Source: Crocinitomicaceae bacterium | GTDB taxonomy: Bacteria; Bacteroidota; Bacteroidia; Flavobacteriales_D; Parvicellaceae | Reading direction: 5' to 3' | DNA length: 35,025 nucleotides | NCBI GenBank assembly: GCA_002716065.1 | Contig: PAZE01000052.1 | Coordinates: forward strand, 1-35,025 | Part shown: positions 14,954-22,593 of the stretch, one piece after another | How the letters are laid out: each line of letters starts with the position of its first letter | Position numbering within the stretch: position 1 is the stretch's first letter | Translations under genes and position numbers: made by a program | The notes under the pieces: model-generated | What the model was told of the DNA's origin: nothing | The model's database searches: none | What the model saw: only the letters and a program-made list of their open reading frames with translations

Positions 14954-15699
14954 GGTATTTTTTTGAAATAGCATACAAGGGAACAAATTATCATGGTTGG
15001 CAAAGGCAAAAAAATGCAATTTCTGTTCAGCAGGTAATTGAAGAAAAATTGACTTCACTTTATAGCGGAAAAAGTATAGGTATTACCGGTTGTGGTAGAA
15101 CTGATACTGGAGTCCATGCAAGAAAGTTTTTTTTTCACGTGGATTTAGATGCAATTGATAAAAATAAGTTGATGTTTCAGCTTAACAACATGCTCCCTGT
15201 TGATATCTGTATTTTAAATATTCATTTGGTCAATGATTCTGCTCATGCCAGATTTGATGCTGATTGTAGAACCTACAGATACTATATACACACTAAAAAG
15301 GATCCTTTTGTTAATTCATCTTCCCTTTATTGCAATCAGTCAATCAATATTGAGGATATGAATAAATCTTGTGCTTTTTTTTTAGGAAATCAAGATTTCA
15401 CTTCTTTTAGTAAATTACATACAGATGTTAAAACTAATTTTTGTGTAATTTCTTCAATTCAATGGAAATCATTAAAACAGGGTAGAATTGTATTTGAAAT
15501 TTCTGCAAATCGATTTTTACGTAATATGGTTCGTGCTATTGTTGGTACCATGCTAGAAATTGGTACTGGAAAAATTAAACCCGAAAGTGTTGTAGATATT
15601 ATTAATGCTAAAGATCGTTCATTGGCTGGTTATTCAGTTTCTGCTCATGGTTTATTTTTAGAGAATGTAAGCTATCCTTATATAAATTCCATTAATTAA
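14950..15699 (+). CDS. truA: tRNA pseudouridine(38-40) synthase
   Basis: 249 aa. It converts uridines 38-40 in the tRNA anticodon arm to pseudouridine. The catalytic Asp lies in GCGRTDTGVHARKFFFHVD (around residues 47-65). Other family landmarks are YKGTNYHGWQRQ at the start, FTSFSK, and RFLRNMVRAIVGTMLEIGTGK near 192-212. The start is a TTG at 14950 overlapping the cmk stop by 4 bases; MRYFFEIAYKG is exactly where the family begins, and no ATG is available before the motif. It is translationally coupled to cmk and followed 8 bases later by the ABC exporter gene. Confidence 0.95.
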   Translation: MRYFFEIAYKGTNYHGWQRQKNAISVQQVIEEKLTSLYSGKSIGITGCGRTDTGVHARKFFFHVDLDAIDKNKLMFQLNNMLPVDICILNIHLVNDSAHARFDADCRTYRYYIHTKKDPFVNSSSLYCNQSINIEDMNKSCAFFLGNQDFTSFSKLHTDVKTNFCVISSIQWKSLKQGRIVFEISANRFLRNMVRAIVGTMLEIGTGKIKPESVVDIINAKDRSLAGYSVSAHGLFLENVSYPYINSIN

Positions 15700-15707
15700 C
15701 TTTTACT

Positions 15708-17477
15708 ATGAGTGATGTTACAGGAAAAACTTGGGATGGGCAATTATTTAAACGTATACTAGCGTATTCTTTTCCTCATAAAAAGTTGTTGGTTTCTGGA
15801 TTGTTTATGACAGTGGTTTTAGCTGTACTTTCTTCAATACGACCATGGTTAATTGGACTAATGATTGGGGATTTTGTTACACTGGGATTAAAACAAGAGT
15901 TGTTTTATTGGACATTAATGATTGTTGGTTTTTTGGTAGTGGAATCGCTTGTTCAATTTTATTTTTCTTACACTGCAAACGAACTTGGACAGTTTGTTGT
16001 TAAAGATTTAAGAGTACAGCTATTTAAGCACATAACTAGACTTAAACTAGCGTATTTTGATAAGCATCCAATTGGAATGCTAGTTACAAGAGCAATTAGT
16101 GATATTGAAACAATTGCTGAAATTTTTTCTCAGGGAATTTTGATCATTTTTGGTGATTTGTTAAAACTTTCAGCTGTATTAGCTTTTATGTTTTACATGA
16201 ATTGGGAATTAACATTAATAGTGCTTATTCCCATTCCATTACTTCTAGTTGCAACAACTATTTTTAAAAGAGTCATTAAGCGCTCTTTTCAACAAGTTAG
16301 AAATCAAGTTGCCAATTTGAATTCATTTGTTCAAGAGCATATAACTGGGATGAATATTGTTCAGATTTTTAATCGTGAGCGAAAAGAAGCTGAATTATTT
16401 CGGCAAATTAACCAAAAGCATAAACAGGCACATATAAAAGGAATTATGGCTTACTCAGTTTTTTTTCCTGTTGTGGAAATTTTAAGTGCATTATCTATTG
16501 CAATATTGATTTTATATTCTGTTAACAAGGTAGGTTTTTCTGGAGTTAGATTTGAAGAAATTATTGGAGATCTAACCGCATTTATACTTTATGTTCATCT
16601 TTTGTTTCGTCCTATTAGAATGCTTGCAGATCGTTTTAATACCCTTCAAATGGGTATGGTTGGTTCATCTAGAGTTTTTGCTGTTTTAGATACTCAAGAG
16701 GAAATTTTTCAAAACGATGATTTTAAAAAAGAAAAATTAAATGGAGATATTGTTTTTGATAATATAGGTTTCTCCTATAAAGAAGGTACAGAGGTTTTAA
16801 AAAACCTTTCTTTTAGCATCAAATCTGGTGAAACTATGGCAATTGTTGGTGCTACTGGTTCGGGGAAAACATCAATTATTAATTTATTGTGTCGGTTTTA
16901 TGAATTTCAAAAAGGTAAAATTACTCTAGATGGTTTAGATTTAAGAGATTATAATATTTCTGTTTTAAGAGATAGAATTTCGGTTGTTTTACAAGATGTG
17001 TTTTTATATTCTGACAGTATATATAAGAACATTACTTTAGGAGATTCTTCTATTTCAAAACAGGATGTTATTGCTGCTGCCAAGCAAATAGGAGTGCATA
17101 AGTTTATTGAATCGCTACCGGATTCTTATCACTTTAATGTTAAGGAGCGGGGAGGGGTGCTTTCAACTGGACAACGCCAACTTCTTTCTTTTTTACGTTC
17201 ATACGTATATAATCCAGATATTTTGATTTTGGATGAGGCTACTTCATCCATAGATACGGAGACTGAAGAGTTAATTCAAGAGGCTATTAAAAAAATCACA
17301 TCGGGAAGAACTGCGGTTATTATCGCACATCGTCTTTCAACCATAAAAAATGCAGATCATATATTGGTTTTAGATAAAGGAGTGGTAGTTGAAACAGGAA
17401 CACATGAGCAATTACTTAAAAATAAAAACTATTATAGTCAGCTATATGATGTTCAGTTTTCTAAAGATTCTTTATAG
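15708..17477 (+). CDS. ABC exporter, fused membrane and ATPase domains (MsbA-like)
   Basis: 589 aa half-transporter working as a homodimer. Residues ~20-310 hold six membrane helices of a type IV (exporter) fold. The ATPase follows: Walker A GATGSGKTS (~379-387), signature LSTGQRQLLSFLR (~484-496, Thr replacing the usual second Gly), Walker B DILILDEATSSID (~504-516) and the H-loop IIAHRLS. Members export lipids (MsbA), peptides or drugs; the substrate here is not determinable. It is the third gene of the cmk-truA unit. Its last 6 bases overlap the convergent uvrA gene, so no separate terminator exists between the two. Confidence 0.9.
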   Translation: MSDVTGKTWDGQLFKRILAYSFPHKKLLVSGLFMTVVLAVLSSIRPWLIGLMIGDFVTLGLKQELFYWTLMIVGFLVVESLVQFYFSYTANELGQFVVKDLRVQLFKHITRLKLAYFDKHPIGMLVTRAISDIETIAEIFSQGILIIFGDLLKLSAVLAFMFYMNWELTLIVLIPIPLLLVATTIFKRVIKRSFQQVRNQVANLNSFVQEHITGMNIVQIFNRERKEAELFRQINQKHKQAHIKGIMAYSVFFPVVEILSALSIAILILYSVNKVGFSGVRFEEIIGDLTAFILYVHLLFRPIRMLADRFNTLQMGMVGSSRVFAVLDTQEEIFQNDDFKKEKLNGDIVFDNIGFSYKEGTEVLKNLSFSIKSGETMAIVGATGSGKTSIINLLCRFYEFQKGKITLDGLDLRDYNISVLRDRISVVLQDVFLYSDSIYKNITLGDSSISKQDVIAAAKQIGVHKFIESLPDSYHFNVKERGGVLSTGQRQLLSFLRSYVYNPDILILDEATSSIDTETEELIQEAIKKITSGRTAVIIAHRLSTIKNADHILVLDKGVVVETGTHEQLLKNKNYYSQLYDVQFSKDSL

Positions 17478-20264
17478 TTTATTTTTTAAATATTCGCCAG
17501 TATATGATTTTTTACACTGAATTAAGTTTTCAGGGGTACCTTCAAAAACAATTTCTCCTCCTTTTTTTCCTCCTTCAGGTCCAATGTCAATTACCCAATC
17601 GGCAGATTTTATAATTTCCGAATTGTGCTCAATTATTACTACATGATTTCCCTTATCAACTAAAGCATTTAATGCTTTTAATAGTGTTTTTATATCATGA
17701 AAATGTAAACCTGTTGTTGGTTCATCGAATATAAAAAGTGTTTTTTTTGTTGTGTTTTTCAAACCTAAAAAAGAGGCCATTTTTATTCTTTGAGACTCAC
17801 CACCACTTAATGTGCTAGAAGATTGACCTAGCTGAAGGTAACCTAAGCCTACATCTTGCAGAGGTTTGATTTTATCGTGAATTTTGCTTTCAAATTTGTC
17901 TTCTTTATTGGAGAAAAAAGCAATAGATTCATTAACTGTCATATTTAAAATGTCAGTAATGTTTTTCTCTTTATATTTTACGTCTAATACTTCTTGTTTA
18001 TATCTTTTGCCACCGCAACTTTCGCAAGTTAGAAGCACATCTGCCATAAATTGCATTCCTATTTTAATCGTTCCTTCTCCTTCACAATCTTCACACCTTC
18101 CACCTGGAACATTAAAGCTGAAATGTTTCGATTTAAATCCGTTTATTTTTGATAACTGTTGATTGGCAAATAATGCTCTTATTTCATCAAAAGCTTTAAG
18201 ATAAGTTACTGGATTTGATCTAGAGCTTTTCCCAATTGGATTTTGATTAATGAATTCTATCTGATCTACCAAATGGATGTCACCATTAATATCAGTACAG
18301 TTTACGGGTTTTTTAATTTGAGTGTCGAGATATCTTTTAAGAAAGTTGTATAGTACATCATTTATTAAAGATGATTTACCACTACCACTAACACCAGTTA
18401 TTACTGTCATAATATTTAGAGGGATTTTAACACTAATATTTTTTAAGTTATTAGCACTGGCACTATCGATAAAAAGAAAATCCTTCCATTTTCTTCTGTT
18501 TTTTGGAACTTCAATTTTAATTTTTTTGGTAAGGTATTGGGCAGTTAAACTTTGGGTTGATTTATTAAGTTCATTATTGGTTCCTTGAAAAATTATCTCA
18601 CCTCCTTTGTGCCCAGCAAAAGGACCGATGTCAATAATCTCATCTGCACAACGCATAATTTCTTCTTCATGTTCAACAATAATAACTGAATTGCCAATGT
18701 CTTTGAGTTTTTTTAATACTTTGATTAATCGATTAGTATCTCTGGGATGAAGACCAATGGAGGGTTCATCGAGAATATACATGGAACCAATAAGGCTACT
18801 TCCTAAAGAAGTTGCTAAATTTATTCTTTGAGATTCACCTCCAGAAAGTGAATTGGATAATCTACTTAGTGATAAATATCCCAGCCCTACGTTGTTTAAA
18901 TATTCTAATCTGTTGCTAATTTCAATAAGGATTCTACTGGCAATTTTGGAGTCATATTTATTAAGTGTCAACGTGTTAAAAAAAACTTGAGCTTCTTCAA
19001 TAGAAAGGCTACAAATGTCAGTAATGGAGCTATTCCCAATTTTCACATGCTGGGCATCTTTTCGAAGTCTTGTTCCATTACAGCTTTTACAGATGGTTTT
19101 ACCTCTATATCGTGAAAGCATTACCCTATATTGAATTTTATAATTCTTACGCTCTAGGTAGTTGAAAAAAGAATGTAACCCATGAAAATTTTCATTGCCA
19201 TTCCAAAGTAGGTTATATTGATCTTTGGTTAGTTGGTTAATTGGTTGATGAATGGGAAGTTCATTGTCTTGAACATTGCCAATTAAATCATTTTTCCATT
19301 TGCTCATTTTTTCACCTCTCCAACAAGCAATAGCGTTTTCGTAAATTGATAAATTTTGATTTGGAATAACTAAATTTTCATCAATACCCATTACTTTTCC
19401 ATAACCTTCACATGTTGGGCACGCACCAATTGGGTTGTTAAAGGAAAAGAAATCAACACTTGGCTCCTCATAGGTGACTCCATTTTCTTCAAATTTATTT
19501 GTGAGCAGGTAGTTACTAATTTTTTTTTCGAATACAACTAATTGGCATATTCCATTTCCTTCATTAAATGCAGCAGTTGAAGATTCTATTATCCTAGATT
19601 CATTCTCTTTGCTCATTGAACAGGTTATTCGGTCGATAATTAGAAATGTATTTTTTAGTGCATTTTTTTCTTCTAAAGAGGGATCTTCAATAGAAATTAT
19701 TTTTCCATTTATGAAGAGTTTGTTAAACCCTTGATCTTTGTAAATTTTTAATTGTTCTTTATTGCTTCTTCCTTTTGGAATGGTAAATGGACATGTAATT
19801 AAAGCTTTGGTTTGTTCTGGGTACTTACTTAAAATTGAAAGCGAGTCTTCAGGATTGTCTTTTTTTATTTCTTTTCCTGTAAAAGGGGATATTGTTTTGC
19901 CTATTCTAGCATAGAGAAGTTTTAGATAGTCGTAAATTTCTGTGCTTGTTCCTACAGTACTTCTTGGATTGGAAGTGTTTACTTTTTGTTCAATAGCAAT
20001 TGCTGGAGAAATGCCTTTTATTTGATCAACATCAGGCTTGTCAAGTCTTCCAAGAAATAGCCTTGCATATGCACTAAGGCTCTCAACATATCTACGTTGT
20101 CCTTCAGCATATAATGTGTCAAATGCCAATGATGATTTTCCAGATCCAGAAACTCCGGTTACTACCGTAAGTTTATTTCTTTGAATAGCTAAATCAATAT
20201 TTTTTAGATTATGTACTCTAGCACCTTTAATTATTATATGAGATTCTGTGCTTATTTCACCCAT
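17472..20264 (-). CDS. uvrA: Excinuclease ABC subunit A
   Basis: 930 aa, full length. It is the damage-sensing ATPase of nucleotide excision repair, loading UvrB on lesions. The first ATPase has Walker A TGVSGSGKSSLAFDTLYAEG (from about residue 36) and signature LSGGESQRINLA. The second has GVSGSGKSSLINDVL and LSGGESQRIKMAS. Zinc modules are CPTCEGYGKV paired with CKSCNGTRL, and CEDCEGEGTI paired with CESCGGKRY. RRYVESLSAYARLFL and the DNA-binding hairpin region QKVNTSNPRSTVGT are conserved. Start is the ATG at 20264. It lies 6 bases after the stop of a small lipoprotein gene, so the two are probably co-transcribed. No LexA-type box is recognised. Confidence 0.97.
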   Translation of the reverse strand: MGEISTESHIIIKGARVHNLKNIDLAIQRNKLTVVTGVSGSGKSSLAFDTLYAEGQRRYVESLSAYARLFLGRLDKPDVDQIKGISPAIAIEQKVNTSNPRSTVGTSTEIYDYLKLLYARIGKTISPFTGKEIKKDNPEDSLSILSKYPEQTKALITCPFTIPKGRSNKEQLKIYKDQGFNKLFINGKIISIEDPSLEEKNALKNTFLIIDRITCSMSKENESRIIESSTAAFNEGNGICQLVVFEKKISNYLLTNKFEENGVTYEEPSVDFFSFNNPIGACPTCEGYGKVMGIDENLVIPNQNLSIYENAIACWRGEKMSKWKNDLIGNVQDNELPIHQPINQLTKDQYNLLWNGNENFHGLHSFFNYLERKNYKIQYRVMLSRYRGKTICKSCNGTRLRKDAQHVKIGNSSITDICSLSIEEAQVFFNTLTLNKYDSKIASRILIEISNRLEYLNNVGLGYLSLSRLSNSLSGGESQRINLATSLGSSLIGSMYILDEPSIGLHPRDTNRLIKVLKKLKDIGNSVIIVEHEEEIMRCADEIIDIGPFAGHKGGEIIFQGTNNELNKSTQSLTAQYLTKKIKIEVPKNRRKWKDFLFIDSASANNLKNISVKIPLNIMTVITGVSGSGKSSLINDVLYNFLKRYLDTQIKKPVNCTDINGDIHLVDQIEFINQNPIGKSSRSNPVTYLKAFDEIRALFANQQLSKINGFKSKHFSFNVPGGRCEDCEGEGTIKIGMQFMADVLLTCESCGGKRYKQEVLDVKYKEKNITDILNMTVNESIAFFSNKEDKFESKIHDKIKPLQDVGLGYLQLGQSSSTLSGGESQRIKMASFLGLKNTTKKTLFIFDEPTTGLHFHDIKTLLKALNALVDKGNHVVIIEHNSEIIKSADWVIDIGPEGGKKGGEIVFEGTPENLIQCKKSYTGEYLKNKL

Positions 20265-20270
20265 GTTTTT

Positions 20271-20546
20271 TCATTCTGTTTTGTCGTCTGCATACTTGTT
20301 CTTCTTCTTACAACGAGCTTCTATTTTTTTTGCTTTTAAACTCATATAGTATCTCATATTACCTAATAAAAAATTGTAATCTGTAGCTTGATCAAAAGTT
20401 AAATTACCTTTTAAATAATCTTGTTCAATCCATCTTTCCATTGTACTTATGTTAGAGAGATTTTTCTTTATGTTTTCACTGAAATACATTTGTTTTTTAG
20501 TTACACAGCTACATAAAGTTAATCCTATTAATATTACTTTTTTCAT
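20271..20546 (-). CDS. Small lipoprotein of unknown function, upstream of uvrA
   Basis: 91 aa. The signal MKKVILIGLTLCSC gives a lipobox at LCSC (or TLC). The mature part is helical and highly charged (NIKKNLSNISTMERWIEQDY, FDQATDYNFLLGNMRYYM), ending in a lysine-rich tail (KKIEARCKKKNKYADDK). No family is recognised. It sits in front of uvrA with a 6-base gap, most simply an accidental operon sharing a promoter. No exact TAnnTTTG box is seen upstream. Confidence 0.65.
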   Translation of the reverse strand: MKKVILIGLTLCSCVTKKQMYFSENIKKNLSNISTMERWIEQDYLKGNLTFDQATDYNFLLGNMRYYMSLKAKKIEARCKKKNKYADDKTE

Positions 20547-20628
20547 CTTATTAGTTTAAAGAATACTATCTATTTCTCAAAAAATGCTAAAATAAGTTAA
20601 AATATAGAACAGTTTTAGTCTGTTTTTT

Positions 20629-20636
20629 TATATTTG
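20629..20636 (+). promoter_or_regulatory. Predicted -7 box of the ECF sigma gene
   Basis: TATATTTG, an exact TAnnTTTG, 150 bases before the ATG. If used, it gives a leader of about 145 nt, long for this genome and containing the hairpins at 20728-20784. Confidence 0.5.
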
Positions 20637-20727
20637 ATTCAGAAAAAATAACCACAGCTAGGAAACCTTTTGTAGTTAATTAACGTCTATATAAGGAATC
20701 TTAACAAAAAATATTGCCTATAGAACA

Positions 20728-20784
20728 CATCTACGCTTAATTTAATTAACACAAGTCTTTCCTAAAGACTATTAAAAGTAGATG
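20728..20784 (+). promoter_or_regulatory. Nested hairpin in the leader of the sigma gene
   Basis: Three nested pairings end right at the start codon: CATCTAC (20728-20734) with GTAGATG (20778-20784), TTTAAT (20741-20746) with ATTAAA (20771-20776), and AGTCTTT (20754-20760) with AAAGACT (20764-20770). The outer arm occupies positions -9 to -3 before the ATG at 20787, so folding would hide the initiation region. The function is inferred. Confidence 0.45.
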
Positions 20785-20786
20785 CT

Positions 20787-21389
20787 ATGGCAAACAATCA
20801 CCTAGCGGACAAACAATTGGTTCGTAATTACCTTGATGGAAACGATTATTCATTTGAAGTCTTATTAAAAAGGCACCAAGATCGTGTTTTTAATTATATC
20901 AATAAATTGGTTAAAGATTCAGATGTAGCAAATGATATTTTTCAGGACACGTTTATAAAAGTTATTTCTACCTTAAAAAGAGGAATGTACAATGAGGAAG
21001 GAAAGTTTCTTCCTTGGGTTATGAGAATAGCTCATAATTTAGTGATAGATTATTTTAGAAATTCTTCTAAAATGCCTGTTGTTGGTAGAAAAAATTCTTC
21101 TGAAAATGATGAATTTGATATTTTTCAAATTCTAAAGCTTGAAGATTGCACTGTTGAAGATGAAATTGTAGAACAGCAAATTTTTAATGATGTAAGGTCA
21201 CTTGTTGAATTACTGCCTTTAGAGCAAAGAGAAGTGGTGAAAATGCGACATTTTATGGGAATGAGTTTTAAAGATATTGCAGATTCTAGCGGAGTGAGCA
21301 TTAATACCGCACTGGGAAGAATGAGGTATGCTTTAATCAATTTAAGAAAAATGATTAAGGAACACGACATTATGCTTACTGCTTCTTAA
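20787..21389 (+). CDS. ECF-type RNA polymerase sigma factor
   Basis: 200 aa. Region 2 spans about residues 17-90: FEVLLKRHQDRVFNYINKL, then DIFQDTFIKVI for core binding and WVMRIAHNLVIDYFRN for -10/-7 recognition. Region 4 is about 135-195: LPLEQREVVKMRHFMGMSFK, then SGVSINTALGRMRYALINLR, a helix-turn-helix. There is no region 3, so this is a group 4 (ECF) sigma. No anti-sigma gene (membrane protein with zinc or FecR domain) follows; the next gene is a 55-aa ORF. Control may instead lie in the long structured leader. The regulon is unknown. Confidence 0.9.
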   Translation: MANNHLADKQLVRNYLDGNDYSFEVLLKRHQDRVFNYINKLVKDSDVANDIFQDTFIKVISTLKRGMYNEEGKFLPWVMRIAHNLVIDYFRNSSKMPVVGRKNSSENDEFDIFQILKLEDCTVEDEIVEQQIFNDVRSLVELLPLEQREVVKMRHFMGMSFKDIADSSGVSINTALGRMRYALINLRKMIKEHDIMLTAS

Positions 21390-21413
21390 AATCATTTTTC
21401 TTTTTATGCAATA

Positions 21414-21466
21414 ATTGGTTTAAAAGTTCGTTTTAATAGGCATAAAACCAATATTTATGTGCCTAT
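21414..21466 (+). promoter_or_regulatory. Two mutually exclusive hairpins before the 55-aa ORF
   Basis: Hairpin A pairs ATTGGTTT (21414-21421) with AAACCAAT (21445-21452). Hairpin B pairs ATAGGCATAAA (21436-21446) with TTTA (21454-21457) plus TGCCTAT (21460-21466), with a 2-base bulge. A and B share 21445-21446 and interleave, so they cannot form together. B covers the first two bases of the ATG at 21465. The regulatory role is inferred. Confidence 0.4.
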
Positions 21467-21632
21467 GCCAAAAACATCTACTCGTTACAATTCAGATGAA
21501 TTTGTACTAAAAAACCAAAAAAACACTACCCGTTTAAAAACACATACCATAACAAGCATTTTGAATTTTTCAAAATCATTTAAGGTAGAATCAATTTCTG
21601 ATAACTCTAACGTAGAGTATAATCTAAATTAA
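21465..21632 (+). CDS. Small basic protein downstream of the sigma gene
   Basis: 55 aa starting MPKTSTRYNSDEFVLKNQ and ending VEYNLN. It is basic in the middle (LKTHTITSILNFSKSFKVE). The pattern TIxxILNFSKSF reminds me of short, uncharacterised proteins common in Flavobacteriia, though I cannot confirm this. There is no signal peptide or membrane segment. It lies 75 bases after the sigma gene on the same strand, and a strong terminator sits 8 bases after its stop, which supports it as the last gene of the transcript. Its start codon is inside a predicted hairpin. A modulator of the sigma factor is one idea, with no direct evidence. Confidence 0.6.
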   Translation: MPKTSTRYNSDEFVLKNQKNTTRLKTHTITSILNFSKSFKVESISDNSNVEYNLN

Positions 21633-21640
21633 GAACTTAA

Positions 21641-21667
21641 GGAGTGCTTTGTTAAGCGCTCCTTTTT
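21641..21667 (+). terminator. Intrinsic terminator after the 55-aa ORF
   Basis: Stem GGAGTGCTT / AAGCGCTCC (9 pairs with one G-U), loop TGTT, then five T. It also abuts the convergent dehydrogenase stop at 21666. Confidence 0.85.
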
Positions 21668-22553
21668 ATTTAAAACTGTCAGATACAATCAGTTCTTTGG
21701 TGCCATGTGACCATTGGTAGAACCCTTCTTTTGACTTTATCCCAAGCTTTCCAGCAGTAACCATATTTACTAATAAAGGACATGGAGCGTATTTGGGATT
21801 ACCAAATCCATCTTGTAGAACTCTTAATATAGCTAGACATACGTCTAAGCCAATAAAGTCTGCTAATTGAAGTGGCCCCATTGGATGAGCCATTCCGAGC
21901 TTCATTACAGTGTCTATTTCTTCTACACCAGCAACTCCTTCATAAAGAGTGATTATAGCTTCGTTAATCATAGGCATTAAAATCTTGTTGGCAACAAACC
22001 CAGGATAGTCATTAACTTCTACAGGAACCTTACCTAGGTTTTTTGATAATGACATGATTTTCTCAAGTACTTCTGCACTAGTAGAATATCCTTTTATTAC
22101 TTCTACAAGCTTCATTACCGGAACTGGGTTCATAAAATGCATTCCAATCACCTTTTCAGGTCGATTTGTTGCAGAAGCTATTTTTGTGATTGAAATAGAT
22201 GAAGTGTTGGTAGAAAGAATGGTTTTTTCAGGACACAACTCATCAAGTTGCTTAAAAATTTTAATTTTTAAGTCAGTGTTTTCTGTTGCTGCTTCAACAA
22301 CAAGGTCTGCATCCTTAACTCCTTCTTCAATGGATGTTACTGTAGATAGGTTATTTAGTGTTGCTGTTTTGTCGCTTTCGGATATTTTTTCTTTGGCAAC
22401 CATTCTATCAAGGTTCTTAGAAATTGTTTTCACTGCTTTTTCTAGAGCTTCAGCAGAGATGTCAACAAGGTTAACATTGAAATTATTTTGTGCAAAAACA
22501 TGAGCAATACCATTTCCCATTGTTCCTGCTCCTATTACGGTAATGTTATTCAT
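21666..22553 (-). CDS. 3-hydroxyacyl-CoA (3-hydroxybutyryl-CoA) dehydrogenase
   Basis: 295 aa from the ATG at 22553; a TTG seven codons upstream overlaps the promoter box. MNNITVIGAGTMGNGIAHVF is the NAD-binding Rossmann start of the FadB/HBD family. STNTSS and GMHFMNPVPVMKLVEVI (catalytic His ~139) follow, then NDYPGFVANKILMPMINEAI with the C-terminal dimerisation domain (MKLGMAHPMGPLQLADFIGL). It oxidises 3-hydroxyacyl-CoA to the 3-keto form, or the reverse, in beta-oxidation, butyrate or phenylacetate routes. Being single-domain, it resembles Hbd/PaaH, and no neighbour fixes the pathway. Confidence 0.93.
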   Translation of the reverse strand: MNNITVIGAGTMGNGIAHVFAQNNFNVNLVDISAEALEKAVKTISKNLDRMVAKEKISESDKTATLNNLSTVTSIEEGVKDADLVVEAATENTDLKIKIFKQLDELCPEKTILSTNTSSISITKIASATNRPEKVIGMHFMNPVPVMKLVEVIKGYSTSAEVLEKIMSLSKNLGKVPVEVNDYPGFVANKILMPMINEAIITLYEGVAGVEEIDTVMKLGMAHPMGPLQLADFIGLDVCLAILRVLQDGFGNPKYAPCPLLVNMVTAGKLGIKSKEGFYQWSHGTKELIVSDSFK

Positions 22554-22571
22554 TTTAAATTTATTTTTTAG

Positions 22572-22579
22572 CAAATATA
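22572..22579 (-). promoter_or_regulatory. Predicted -7 box of the hydroxyacyl-CoA dehydrogenase gene
   Basis: Minus strand reads TATATTTG, an exact TAnnTTTG, 18 bases before the ATG at 22553. Confidence 0.6.
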
Positions 22580-22593
22580 CTATTTGAGATTAT

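Noticed and set aside
20606-20627. Weak hairpin AGAACAG/CTGTTTT with T-run as a terminator
   Set aside because: The stem is short and AT-rich, no plus-strand gene ends before it, and it overlaps the likely promoter region of the sigma gene.
22054-22503. 149-aa plus-strand ORF opposite the hydroxyacyl-CoA dehydrogenase gene
   Set aside because: It is antisense to a well-conserved gene, with composition explained by that gene and no family resemblance.
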